Shown: positions 25,750 through 33,661 of the stretch, one piece after another
Layout: each line of letters starts with the position of its first letter
How positions within the stretch are numbered: the first letter of the stretch is position 1
From: Methanolinea mesophila
Lineage (GTDB): Archaea > Halobacteriota > Methanomicrobia > Methanomicrobiales > Methanospirillaceae
DNA length: 64,000 nucleotides
NCBI RefSeq assembly: GCF_017873855.1
Contig: NZ_JAGGKR010000001.1
Coordinates: 1,865,529 to 1,929,528 of the forward strand
Reading direction: 5' to 3'
Program-made: the position numbers and the translations under genes
Notes under the pieces: generated by a model
What the model saw: the letters and a program-made list of their open reading frames with translations, nothing else
What the model was told of the DNA's origin: nothing
Databases searched by the model: none

Positions 25750-26913
25750 GTGACACTGGGAAAAGGGGCCTACCTGAAGAAGATCACTTCACAGACCCAA
25801 ATGCGTTCGGTCGAGGTCGGAAAGCACCTGGAAGGGAGCTCGCCACCTTCGGTCTTCGTTGGCAGCTGGAACTACCCGAATGTATACGCCGGCCCCATGA
25901 TCGCTCCGGTGCACGGGGATACGGGTATCCTCGATACCCCTGAGTCCTGGATCCCGGGTCAACGGACTCAGGAAGAGATCATAAGGTTCCGGCTCTCTCT
26001 CGTGCGTGGTAAAAAGCAGGTAGACGTGCGGGATCTCGACGACCGGTTCGTCGGGAAACTGCAGGAGATCGCGATGGCCGATGCTTCGATCGAGAGCGAA
26101 GCCGATTTTTCATCGGAACCCAGGGGGGTCTCGCTCTCGGATGAACACACCCCTTATGGTCCCAGCGGCGACATTACCCGGTTCGATATAGAACACGTAC
26201 GCTGGGAGCAGCACCTCGAACGGGCCTACCATGATACCGACCTGCGGGCAAAAGACGCGGTGCTGGATCTCTACCGCCAGGGCCTGCCGTTCTCCAGCAT
26301 CCAGAAGGCGCTCTCCATAGGGACCCTCGGGGTTGAAGATTCGCGGAGAATGGTCCCCACCCGCTGGTCCATCACCGCGTGCGACACCATGATCGGCGAT
26401 TCCCTCCTGGACCAGGTGAAGAAGAACCAGGTGATCGATTCGGTCCAGGTGCGGGAGTTTTCCAGCCTTAACAACCGGTATGCGGTAATCCTGATCCCCA
26501 CACCCTGGCAGTACGAATGGACCGAGGCCTTCCTCCGCATACTCGGGAACGAGGAGATGGTCTTCTCGGACCACGAGGGGCACCGGGGAAAGAAAGAATA
26601 TTCCTCGGTCGGGGGGTGCTATTACTCGTGCAAGATGGCGGTGCTCGAGGCCCTGGCCCGGGAACAGCGGCAGGCGGGGGCGATCATACTCAGGGAGGCG
26701 AGAAGCGGGTATGTCCCGCTCGGGGTATTCAACGTCCGGGAGAACGTACGGCATGCGATGCTCTCACCTCCGAAAGAGTTCGAAGACCTCAAATCCGCGC
26801 TGGAATCAACGGCACGGGATTTCATCCTTCCTGCTGACCGGTTTGTCCGGGAGAGTCCTCTGCTCAGGTCGCTCCTTCGGGAGAAACAGGCCACACTCGC
26901 AGAATTTCTTTAA
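25750..26913 (+). CDS. nreA: NreA-type archaeal DNA repair protein
   Basis: A 387-residue protein matching the archaeal Nre family, which protects against DNA damage and binds PCNA. Core motifs are '[20 protein letters not shown]', '[20 protein letters not shown]' and '[20 protein letters not shown]'. The C-terminus 'KQATLAEFL' is a good PCNA-interacting box (Q-x2-L-x2-F-L). The start is uncertain: GTG at 25750 is used, with GGAGG 15 nt upstream. Many family members have an N-terminal cysteine zinc finger before the core; none is visible here or in the frame upstream. A single-base deletion in the G/A run near 25760 would join the core to an ATG at 25728, but still without the finger. Confidence 0.85.
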   Translation: MTLGKGAYLKKITSQTQMRSVEVGKHLEGSSPPSVFVGSWNYPNVYAGPMIAPVHGDTGILDTPESWIPGQRTQEEIIRFRLSLVRGKKQVDVRDLDDRFVGKLQEIAMADASIESEADFSSEPRGVSLSDEHTPYGPSGDITRFDIEHVRWEQHLERAYHDTDLRAKDAVLDLYRQGLPFSSIQKALSIGTLGVEDSRRMVPTRWSITACDTMIGDSLLDQVKKNQVIDSVQVREFSSLNNRYAVILIPTPWQYEWTEAFLRILGNEEMVFSDHEGHRGKKEYSSVGGCYYSCKMAVLEALAREQRQAGAIILREARSGYVPLGVFNVRENVRHAMLSPPKEFEDLKSALESTARDFILPADRFVRESPLLRSLLREKQATLAEFL

Positions 26914-26930
26914 AACTGAAGATCGGATGA

Positions 26931-27266
26931 TCAGTCTTTGACCTCCCCGGGAAAAAGGTCCCCGGGTTCCGGTTCAGTCCGGTTCACGAAATCTTCCAGC
27001 ACCCGGAACGATTCGGACTGCCCTCCCGGGATGAGTCCCTTCCTCGCCTCGAGGATCCACTGCTGCATCACCCTGAAATGGTTCTCGCAGAGGAAATTTT
27101 TCCCCCGGGCATCTTCCCATGCGATGGGTTCCCTGCATCCCCGAAAGATGCAGCTCCCTCGCTTCGGCACCACGATACGGCGATAATGGTCGATATCGGG
27201 GATGAACGAGATCACGGTATACTTCTCGATCAGGGCTTTCAGGGATCCGGAAGGATCGTTCGTCAT
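26931..27266 (-). CDS. Small zinc-binding-like hypothetical protein
   Basis: A 111-residue protein from ATG 27266 (the frame is open to 27350). The middle shows a C-x4-C ... C-x2-H pattern ('GSCIFRGCREPIAWED' and 'NFLCENHFRVMQQW') that could bind one zinc ion. The N-terminus 'LIEKYTVISFIPDIDHYRRI' is alpha/beta-like, and the C-terminus is acidic and Pro-rich. It is convergent with nreA (17 bp between stops) and divergent from the flavodoxin gene. I do not recognise a family. Confidence 0.6.
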   Translation of the reverse strand: MTNDPSGSLKALIEKYTVISFIPDIDHYRRIVVPKRGSCIFRGCREPIAWEDARGKNFLCENHFRVMQQWILEARKGLIPGGQSESFRVLEDFVNRTEPEPGDLFPGEVKD

Positions 27267-27437
27267 AGTGCGGGTGACTATTTTTTCTTCCTCTACATAT
27301 CCCTGCCGGGCTCCATCCGGGATGAGGACGAACCATCCCGCGGGCCGCACTCCATTGATCTGTTTCCCGGGAGAGAATAGTCCCGGTTACCGGACTCCAC
27401 AAGTTCTATCAGATCGAAAGGGCAGGGAGAGATCGGG

Positions 27438-27899
27438 ATGAAGTCAGTCATTGTATACTCTTCGGTGCACCACGGCAACACCGCGAAGGTCGCACGGGCC
27501 ATGGCAGATGAACTCGGGGCGGTCCTCGTGAAAACGGGCGAGACGCCCCCCGAAGCGCTCGAGGTCTACGATCTTATCGGGTTCGGTTCGGGGATTTACT
27601 TCGGGTCTCATCACAAGGCATTGTTCGCGCTTGTAGATTCGCTTCCGGCGATGAAGGGAAAAAAAGCATTTATTTTCTCGACAAGCGGACGGGGAGGCCC
27701 GGGATTCCACAGGAGGTTGAAGGAGACGCTTCTCGCGAAGGATTTTCTTGTTGTCGGAGAGTTCTCCTGCAAGGGCTTTGACACCTACTCGTTGCTGAAG
27801 CTCTTCGGGGGAATAAACAAGGGAAGGCCGGATCAGGACGACCTCCGGGAAGCCGGGTTATTTGCACGGAGACTGGTGGAACAGAACGGGCAACGGTGA
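27438..27899 (+). CDS. Flavodoxin-like protein
   Basis: A 153-residue FMN-binding fold. It opens 'MKSVIVYSSVHHGNTAKVAR', whose S-x-x-x-GNT loop binds the FMN phosphate. 'YDLIGFGSGIYFGSHHKALF' and 'FIFSTSGRGGPGFHRRLKET' complete the isoalloxazine-binding loops. It is a cytoplasmic single-electron carrier or a small quinone-reductase-like protein. GGGAGAGATCGGG upstream of the ATG can act as ribosome binding site. It appears to be monocistronic. Confidence 0.9.
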   Translation: MKSVIVYSSVHHGNTAKVARAMADELGAVLVKTGETPPEALEVYDLIGFGSGIYFGSHHKALFALVDSLPAMKGKKAFIFSTSGRGGPGFHRRLKETLLAKDFLVVGEFSCKGFDTYSLLKLFGGINKGRPDQDDLREAGLFARRLVEQNGQR

Positions 27900-27954
27900 C
27901 TACCATATGTATTCTCCGTGTCGATGAGGCCGGAACCGGCTGGGCCGGGTAGCC

Positions 27955-28440
27955 TCACCGCCGTACCCTGTAGTTTTCACCCGTGAGAATCCGGACCACC
28001 CTCTCCTCCCAGATACCGTCGTCATCCGGTTCATCTTCCGTCCGTATCCGGCTCCGCCATAGTTCTTCAAGGCGGGCATCATCTGTGCAAAGGTGGCGGG
28101 TTCCCATGACCCTTCCCACCCTTTTCCCCCCAGGATCGGTGATGAGCATCCTGCAACAGAAGACTTCCCGGCATACGTCGGGCCTGGTCTGGTGGACGGT
28201 GCAGGAGGATTCCTCACCTTCAGGGGCCAGGTACAGGAAGGGACAGGCTTCGGGGCCCGCGCGACCGGGCATTCGCCGTTCAAAGAGTTGAATTTTGTCC
28301 CGGTCGATCCTGACCTCATAGCGTGCCCCTGTATACAGGTTCGAGACCAGGAACCCGTAATCCCCGAGGACTTCGGCTATCTGGTATACCATTCCCATAT
28401 GGCTGCAGCACTCGCCGCACCGGGAACATTCGACAGCCAT
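27955..28440 (-). CDS. YkgJ-family cysteine-cluster protein
   Basis: A 161-residue protein from ATG 28440, chosen because GAGGAG lies 7 nt upstream (the frame is open to 28500). The N-terminal 'CSRCGECCSHMG' and the later 'CPFLYL', 'SCTVHQTRPDVCREVFCCRM' give the YkgJ pattern of conserved cysteines, thought to hold a metal or Fe-S cluster. The function of the family is unknown, with a proposed link to Fe-S or metal handling. The C-terminal part is charged. Confidence 0.85.
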   Translation of the reverse strand: MAVECSRCGECCSHMGMVYQIAEVLGDYGFLVSNLYTGARYEVRIDRDKIQLFERRMPGRAGPEACPFLYLAPEGEESSCTVHQTRPDVCREVFCCRMLITDPGGKRVGRVMGTRHLCTDDARLEELWRSRIRTEDEPDDDGIWEERVVRILTGENYRVRR

Positions 28441-28500
28441 GAGTGCTCCTCTCTTATATGGAAACGGGATATCCAAAAAAGCAGCTCCACGAATGAACAA

Positions 28501-28813
28501 ACGTAAGTGAGGGGAAATGAACCGGCCGGTAAGATCCGACGAATATTGCCCGTCCTGCCCTGAATCCTCTTAAAGGAATGGGAAGTATCGGGCAACCGGT
28601 CCTCGTGGCAGCATTTACCCTCATGATGAGACCTATACCCTCAATGGAGCGGAAATATCGATGCTATTTCATTAAGGCGGAGCGCCTTTGTGAAATAAAC
28701 CGACGAGAATCCCACTTTCAGAGATCTCATAAGGCATGGCGGTATGGATATTGAAGAAGTAGCCATACGACCGGAGAGAACAGGGAAATTGTGTCAAAAA
28801 TTATCCGGAAATA
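28501..28813. other. Intergenic region containing a strong two-part hairpin
   Basis: 313 bp between two minus-strand genes without a credible coding frame. At 28665-28697 a nested inverted repeat has an outer stem TATTTCA/TGAAATA and an inner stem AAGGCG/CGCCTT, separated by a small internal loop and closed by a 3-nt loop (GAG). It sits about 120 bp downstream of the Imm5-like gene and could be its terminator or a mobile or processed RNA element. Confidence 0.55.
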
Positions 28814-29290
28814 TCAGGGGGAATTCCCGGTCTCCCGCAGTTCCCTCAGGTGCCGATATTGCCATTCCCGTTCTCGGTCTGTGGCGGATCCTGCATCGGA
28901 TGGATCCGCGGCATCCCGAACGGCGGTTGCTGCATAGAGCGCGGCACCGAGCGCATGACGGGGAACATGAGCGGTCGCAATTGCATGGCCCGCGGCCCGG
29001 GCGGCGGAACGGGCCGGGTCATACTCGTGTGCTTCACGAGCCGCGGCATGGGCCGCAAGAGCGGTCTTCCGGACGTCGGACATACGGAACACCCCGGTCC
29101 GGACCCACTCCCGTGTCGCTTCGATGGCATCCCGGGGCCGCCGGTCATCCGGAAAGTTCTGCTCAAAATATGGAAGCACACGTTCGGCACAGTCGGCCGC
29201 CCACATTGCCAGCGTGTTCTGGCCGGTCCCGGCCGCGAGTTCCTCTATCTCCTGGTCCAGGCTCGTTTTTGCGATTATCGGCTTCTTCAT
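28814..29290 (-). CDS. Imm5-like putative immunity protein
   Basis: A 158-residue all-helical protein from ATG 29290. It shows 'WAADCAERVLPYFEQNFPDD', 'RPRDAIEATREWVRTGVFRM', Ala-rich helices 'ALAAHAAAREAHEYDPARSA' and 'AGHAIATAHVPRHALGAALY', which match the Imm5-type proteins predicted as antidotes to polymorphic toxins. No toxin gene is adjacent, so the immunity role is uncertain; it may be an orphan or have another function. It is unusually Ala/Arg-rich compared with its neighbours. Confidence 0.65.
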   Translation of the reverse strand: MKKPIIAKTSLDQEIEELAAGTGQNTLAMWAADCAERVLPYFEQNFPDDRRPRDAIEATREWVRTGVFRMSDVRKTALAAHAAAREAHEYDPARSAARAAGHAIATAHVPRHALGAALYAATAVRDAADPSDAGSATDREREWQYRHLRELRETGNSP

Positions 29291-29378
29291 ATCAATTTTA
29301 TTCGGTTCTTCCTTGTCTGCAGGTAATCGGGTACCGGCCCCTGCACCCCGATCCATCATCGGGAGGATGATATGTTCA

Positions 29379-29463
29379 TGCGGGGGAAGGGATTCGAACC
29401 CTTGAACTCCTGCGAGATGGGACCCTAAATCCCACGCCTTTGACCAGGCTCGGCAACCCCCGC
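29379..29463 (-). tRNA. tRNA-Leu(TAG)
   Basis: On the minus strand the gene folds as a class II tRNA. Acceptor GCGGGGG/CCCCCGC, anticodon stem TGGGA/TCCCA with loop TTTAGGG giving anticodon TAG, a variable arm ending in GAGTTC, and T-arm AGGGTTCGAATCCCT. Discriminator A. CCA is not encoded. Confidence 0.95.
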
Positions 29464-30561
29464 GTAAGGTCGATCAATAATGGTTCTCGTATCATTTAAT
29501 AGTATAAGACTCTGAATCCGGCGGTTTTAAACGGTGCCCGATATGTTCGGACACGAGGTATACTCCTCCCGGGTACAAATTTCAACCCCTTGGTCTGACC
29601 CCGGATATTTTCGTTTCACCCGGGCGGAACGTTACCTCGGGAAACTTACCCGAGGTGTATGTTCCTTGACGCAGAATTTTTTTACGCAATATTGCGCATC
29701 GCGTTCTCCATGCCGATCTGTCCTATTCCTGAAGGGAGAAGCCATATGTCAGGATCGACATCCTTTTATCGTAGAATTATTATTCTGCGCAATCCTTATA
29801 TGCAAGGAGATTTAATAGAAATATGCCATATATGATGGCCTGGACGAGAACGAATACGGTCGCACCCTGCAATCTCAGCACCACCGGGGGCGGCCGGGCG
29901 TCGAAACCAGATTGGGACCAAATATGGTAAGTAGAAACGCCAGTGGAAATATCGGACAAAGAAGAGATCCTGACCGTTCGCCACCTTTCGATCAGGGGAT
30001 AATAATGTCCGTCAGTGACGTTTCCCTCCTACGAGCGAAAATACTTGCCAAACTGGAGATCGAAGACGTACGAACCGCGATAGCGGCAATCGGGACCAGG
30101 CAAAAGTAACATATATGGTACTCTTTTCCGTTTTTCGATGAAAAACGAGAAAGAGGAGAAAAGATAGTCTGCAGCACATGAAGGACCCTCACAAACTCCC
30201 CTGGGTTCAAAATCCCAACCAAACTGGTCCTTTTCCCTTTCCTTTCCAAAATCTCTCCTGAAAAGCCCGGGCGGACTTCGGAAACCCCGGCGCCGGAACG
30301 ATACCTGACAGAGTATGCCCCCCCGGAAATGTAATGGCATCCATCCTGAGATAATCATCCCCGGCCCCCGCCGTTCATCGCACGGGGTGTTATTATTACT
30401 CATATGCGCGTAATGATTTGCCGGGCGAGGGAACCGCATTCCGGGGGTATATTTTTCATTTACCGGGCCCATATTGAAGGGCAATTACTGGCACGATTGG
30501 TTCCAATCAGAAAAGATTATGCAGTCACTTCATGTACTTGTCTGTAGTGGAGATCAGGTGA
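29464..30561. other. 1.1-kb region without a supported gene, with hairpins
   Basis: This stretch lies between tRNA-Leu and the eha operon and is more AT-rich than its surroundings. It holds a perfect 8-bp hairpin ACCTCGGG/CCCGAGGT (29634-29656) followed 20 nt later by a T run, and a nested hairpin at 30121-30155 (outer CTCTTT/AAAGAG, inner CGTTTTTC/GAAAAACG, loop GAT). Short frames such as 29912-30109, ending 'LEIEDVRTAIAAIGTRQK', have no recognisable features. The region may encode small RNAs or be a decayed element. The eha promoter must lie near its end (TATATTTTT at about 30451; GATTGG-TT-CCAATC at 30495-30508). Confidence 0.5.
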
Positions 30562-31047
30562 ATGCTTGAGGACCTCGCCCAACTGTGTGTCGCGGCGGTA
30601 GTTTCCTGGATCCTTTTCGTTTCGGTGGATATCATATTCAGGCTCCCGTTGAAGGGAGGTGTGAGCGGAGCCACCGGGATCGCGAAGGCCGTAGAGGGGG
30701 AGGGAGGCTCTCTTTCCGGGGGCACCATGATGGGGAATATCGTCTCGTCCCCCGATGCATCTGCCGGGACGCTCCTCGCGGCGTGCGGTGTCTATATCGC
30801 CGGAATCCCGGGCGGGCTTTTTGCGGCGCTGCTGGTGTACATCGGGAACCGCATCTGTTATGACCCCGGATATGCAGGTACAACCGGTGCGGTGCTCGCC
30901 ACATTCGTTATCTATGCATTTACCCTGGCCGGGTTTTCCGCCGCATACTTCATCGCAGGGATGGTGATCGCCATTCTCACCATCCAGGGGCTCTCCCACG
31001 TGCATGCCAGCCGGCTGCTCGGGACCCTGTGGAGGTGGAGGTCATAA
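30562..31047 (+). CDS. ehaB: Energy-converting hydrogenase A subunit B
   Basis: First gene of the eha-fwd operon: a 161-residue integral membrane protein with about four hydrophobic segments ('LCVAAVVSWILFVSVDIIF', 'LLAACGVYIAGIPGGLFAAL', 'TGAVLATFVIYAFTLAGFSA'). Length and position match EhaB. Its role in the Eha membrane arm is structural or in ion translocation. The ATG has GGTG 1 nt before an A spacer (gatcaggtgaatg). ehaA, which precedes ehaB in Methanothermobacter, is not seen upstream. Confidence 0.8.
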   Translation: MLEDLAQLCVAAVVSWILFVSVDIIFRLPLKGGVSGATGIAKAVEGEGGSLSGGTMMGNIVSSPDASAGTLLAACGVYIAGIPGGLFAALLVYIGNRICYDPGYAGTTGAVLATFVIYAFTLAGFSAAYFIAGMVIAILTIQGLSHVHASRLLGTLWRWRS

Positions 31048-31298
31048 CCCCTCCTGACCTGGCACTTATTGTGTGTTCGGTCATCGCGGTGTATGCGGCG
31101 GTCCGGGTGGTCCTTGAAAAAAACACCCTCCGTAAACTGCCCTACCTGAACGTGATGTCCTTTGCAGTGGCGGGGATAATAGTCCTCATTATCCCCCACC
31201 CGCTCGCGATCCTCGCTGCCGCCGCCTATTTTGTGGGCACGACGCTCGAGTCCAATGCTATCGCAAGCACCTTCGCCGGGGGTGAAGGGGATGAATGA
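31029..31298 (+). CDS. ehaC: Energy-converting hydrogenase A subunit C (DUF2109)
   Basis: An 89-residue membrane protein with three hydrophobic segments ('LALIVCSVIAVYAAVRVVL', 'VMSFAVAGIIVLIIP', 'AILAAAAYFVGTTLE'). It overlaps ehaB by 19 bp with a GTG start; GTG codons at 31029 and 31035 are both possible. The ending 'GTTLESNAIA' is typical of the small Eha subunits. Confidence 0.78.
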   Translation: MEVEVITPPDLALIVCSVIAVYAAVRVVLEKNTLRKLPYLNVMSFAVAGIIVLIIPHPLAILAAAAYFVGTTLESNAIASTFAGGEGDE

Positions 31299-31521
31299 GT
31301 ACCTGCCGTTCGTGCTCGGGGCACTGGTCGTCATCGGTGCCCTGGCAACAATCCGGGAGAAGAGCCCCTATAACAAGCTGATATCGCTCTCCCTGATGAT
31401 CGGAGGGGCGATTCCCTTCATCGCCGACAGAGGACTGCTCGACGTCGCAGTCGCGGTAGCGCTCATCGCTCCCATTTCCACCATCTTCATCCTGATGGCA
31501 ATGAGGAGGGGACCGCAATGA
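31291..31521 (+). CDS. ehaD: Energy-converting hydrogenase A subunit D (DUF2108)
   Basis: A 76-residue membrane protein with two to three segments ('LPFVLGALVVIGALATI', 'AVAVALIAPISTIFILMAM') and the cytoplasmic loop 'REKSPYNKLISLSLMIGGAI'. The start ATG overlaps the ehaC stop (ATGAATGA). Resembles the MnhC/NuoK-like small Eha subunit. Confidence 0.78.
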   Translation: MNEYLPFVLGALVVIGALATIREKSPYNKLISLSLMIGGAIPFIADRGLLDVAVAVALIAPISTIFILMAMRRGPQ

Positions 31522-31757
31522 CCCCCGAATTTGTCCTGGGGCTGTTCCTTATCCTGGTCGGGACAATCGCCGTGGCGTTTCCGAGGGAGAAGACCTACCT
31601 CGCAAGGCTTATCAACCTGGAGATCCCCGGGTGGGGAGTGCTCCTCGTGATGCTCTCCTACAACGAAGCCCTGGCCCTCCTGACATTCGGCGGGGTGACC
31701 ACCCTTACGGTCTACCTCTTCGCCCGGGTTCTGCAGAAGAAGGAGGGGGCACTATGA
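31518..31757 (+). CDS. ehaE: Energy-converting hydrogenase A subunit E (DUF2107)
   Basis: A 79-residue membrane protein with two segments ('FVLGLFLILVGTIAVAFP', 'ALALLTFGGVTTLTVYLFAR') and the linking stretch 'REKTYLARLINLEIPGWGVL'. It starts at the ATG overlapping the ehaD stop by 4 bp, indicating coupled translation. Confidence 0.78.
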   Translation: MTPEFVLGLFLILVGTIAVAFPREKTYLARLINLEIPGWGVLLVMLSYNEALALLTFGGVTTLTVYLFARVLQKKEGAL

Positions 31758-32197
31758 TCGGGAGGATCTCACGTGTGCTCTCGAACTATGAGAACCTCCT
31801 GATGATCTTTGCCCTGGTGAGCATCGCGGTGATTATTCTCGTCCTGATCGGCCTTCCCTATACCTATGCCGAGCCCCAGCTCTACCCCAAGAGTATCAAT
31901 ACCAGCAGCCCGCTCAACCCGTACGACCGGGGCGGCCCGCCGTTCACCCAGGCCCACATCGCGCTCCAGTATCCGGAAAATTCTCCGTACGCAGGGTACG
32001 TGACCGCATATCTCACCCCGTTCTCGCAATGGCTCGCCGACACCACGATGTATCTGGGGACAACAATCGTCTCCCATCCGGGGGGGATCCTGGATGAGAT
32101 CCTCTACAATACCCGGGGGCTTGACACCGTAGTGGAAACCACCATCCTCTTCATTGCGTTCGCCATCGGGTCCTACCTCTTCCGGAGGAGGTCCTGA
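31754..32197 (+). CDS. ehaF: Energy-converting hydrogenase A subunit F
   Basis: A 147-residue membrane protein. One segment is near the N-terminus ('NLLMIFALVSIAVIILVLIG') and one at the C-terminus ('VVETTILFIAFAIGSYLFR'), with an extracytoplasmic loop of about 80 residues between them ('PQLYPKSINTSSPLNPYDRG'). Start ATG 31754 overlaps the ehaE stop by 4 bp. Confidence 0.8.
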   Translation: MIGRISRVLSNYENLLMIFALVSIAVIILVLIGLPYTYAEPQLYPKSINTSSPLNPYDRGGPPFTQAHIALQYPENSPYAGYVTAYLTPFSQWLADTTMYLGTTIVSHPGGILDEILYNTRGLDTVVETTILFIAFAIGSYLFRRRS

Positions 32198-32802
32198 TGT
32201 GGGACCAGTATTCGGTCGGGCTCGCGGTGGTTCTGGTCTCCGCCATAATCGCATTCCTGGCGCTCATAAGAGAGAAAGACGACCTTCACCGCCTCCTCAT
32301 AATCGACCTGGTGGAGATCCCGTCGCTTGCGGTGATCGCACTTCTGGGCACCGACCTTGCCGAGGCGCTCATCCTCCCCGGCCTGGTGGTCGGTATCGCA
32401 GAGCTGCTTGCGCTTTCCCAGATCTATATCACCAAAGAGGGGCTTTCCGATCGCCCGGTGAAGCGGCTGGGTGTGGAGGTCATCACCCGGTCGCATGCAC
32501 CGGCGATACTCGCCCTGTTCCTGGTAGCATACGGCCTGGTCCTATCAGGGTTCACCGGCGGGGGGATCGCAGGGCTCGGGGTGATCTTCTTTGTAATGGC
32601 CAGGGAGAAGGAGGAACGGTTTGCGCTGGTGGAGATGGCGAGCGGGATCACCTGGGCGGTGTGGATCCTCGCGTTCTTCATCTTCATGTTCTTCCCCCTG
32701 TACTGGTACCTGGCCCTGATGCTCGCAGCTATCGCAATCCTGCTCAAGGTCACCGCGAAATTGTCGCTCATGGGGAGCATGTGGGGTGGGCGTAATGAGT
32801 AA
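32197..32802 (+). CDS. ehaG: Energy-converting hydrogenase A subunit G
   Basis: A 201-residue protein with five to six membrane segments ('VGLAVVLVSAIIAFLALI', 'LAVIALLGTDLAEALILP', 'ILALFLVAYGLVLSGFTG'). 'REKDDLHRLLIIDLVEIPSL' is characteristic. The ATG uses the last base of the ehaF stop codon (TGATG). Part of the membrane arm. Confidence 0.8.
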   Translation: MWDQYSVGLAVVLVSAIIAFLALIREKDDLHRLLIIDLVEIPSLAVIALLGTDLAEALILPGLVVGIAELLALSQIYITKEGLSDRPVKRLGVEVITRSHAPAILALFLVAYGLVLSGFTGGGIAGLGVIFFVMAREKEERFALVEMASGITWAVWILAFFIFMFFPLYWYLALMLAAIAILLKVTAKLSLMGSMWGGRNE

Positions 32803-33451
32803 CCTCGGAGGCGTGCCCTATTTCCTTGTCCCGTTCGGGGACATCGTGATTTATTTCACGCCGTTCACCGCGACGCTCTTCATCCTTGCCCTGGTGTTTA
32901 CCGTGCTCGCGATCCTGGCCCGGCCTGAGCGGCAGCTCGATATCGTGTTCGGGGGGGATGCATTCGTCGCAAAGGAGACCCCCGTGCAGGAGCTGAAGTT
33001 CCGGCGGTTCATGGCGATAGCCTGCGGGCTTGCAACCATGGGTGCAATGGTAACCGGGGATATCTTCGATTTCGCCCTGTTCACCTCCCTGGTGGGGATC
33101 ACGAACGTGGGCATCGTCGGGGCGGTGAAGAACCGGCACGTCCAGGAAGCGGCCTTCCAGTATGGTATGGTGGCACTTGCCGCGACCATGCCCCTCTTTG
33201 CAGGGGCCGCGATGGTCGCCGCCACCACGGGGACGCTCTCGATGATCCAGCTCGCTTCCATGCCCGTCTCGCAGGTGCCGCTGGCGGTGAAAGCCCTGAT
33301 AACCCTCGGGGTGATGGGAGAAGGGATGGCCCCGTTCTATGCCGCGAAAGCCGAGATGTTCCGGGCACCGGGCGCCCCCTACGTGATCATGTGTTCGCTC
33401 TCTTCCCTGCTGATATTCCTGCGGGTGATAGAGATAGTCCTGACGGTGTGA
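32795..33451 (+). CDS. ehaH: Energy-converting hydrogenase A subunit H
   Basis: A 218-residue polytopic protein of the antiporter-like class (NuoL/M/N-related, shortened). Start ATG 32795 follows GGGGTGGG and overlaps ehaG by 8 bp. Segments include 'FTATLFILALVFTVLAILA', 'AIACGLATMGAMVTGDIFDF' and 'ALITLGVMGEGMAPFYAAKA'. It is a likely ion channel for the H+ or Na+ gradient that drives ferredoxin reduction. Confidence 0.82.
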   Translation: MSNLGGVPYFLVPFGDIVIYFTPFTATLFILALVFTVLAILARPERQLDIVFGGDAFVAKETPVQELKFRRFMAIACGLATMGAMVTGDIFDFALFTSLVGITNVGIVGAVKNRHVQEAAFQYGMVALAATMPLFAGAAMVAATTGTLSMIQLASMPVSQVPLAVKALITLGVMGEGMAPFYAAKAEMFRAPGAPYVIMCSLSSLLIFLRVIEIVLTV

Positions 33452-33456
33452 TAGGC

Positions 33457-33660
33457 ATGAAAAAAACGACTGCAGCTGCGATGGTCTGGATATCAGCGGG
33501 GACAGCATTCGCCGCATGGATCCTCTCGTTCCTGGAGATAATACCTCTGTGGGTATACGAAGCGGTCCTGGTGGCAGCCGTCCCCCTGTTCGTCCTTTCA
33601 CTCGGGCTGTGGTGGATGGCACGGGAGAACGAGCCTGATATTCCGTTCATAGGGTACTAG
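33457..33660 (+). CDS. ehaI: Energy-converting hydrogenase A subunit I
   Basis: A 67-residue membrane protein with two segments ('TTAAAMVWISAGTAFAAWIL' and 'VYEAVLVAAVPLFVLSLGL'). The C-terminal tail is 'ARENEPDIPFIGY'. It begins 5 bp after the ehaH stop. The assignment rests on size and position. Confidence 0.7.
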   Translation: MKKTTAAAMVWISAGTAFAAWILSFLEIIPLWVYEAVLVAAVPLFVLSLGLWWMARENEPDIPFIGY

Positions 33661-33661
33661 C

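Noticed and set aside
30201-30219. A tRNA T-arm-like CTGGGTTCAAAATCCCA in the gap before eha
   Set aside because: No matching acceptor, D-arm or anticodon stem could be built on either side; probably chance.
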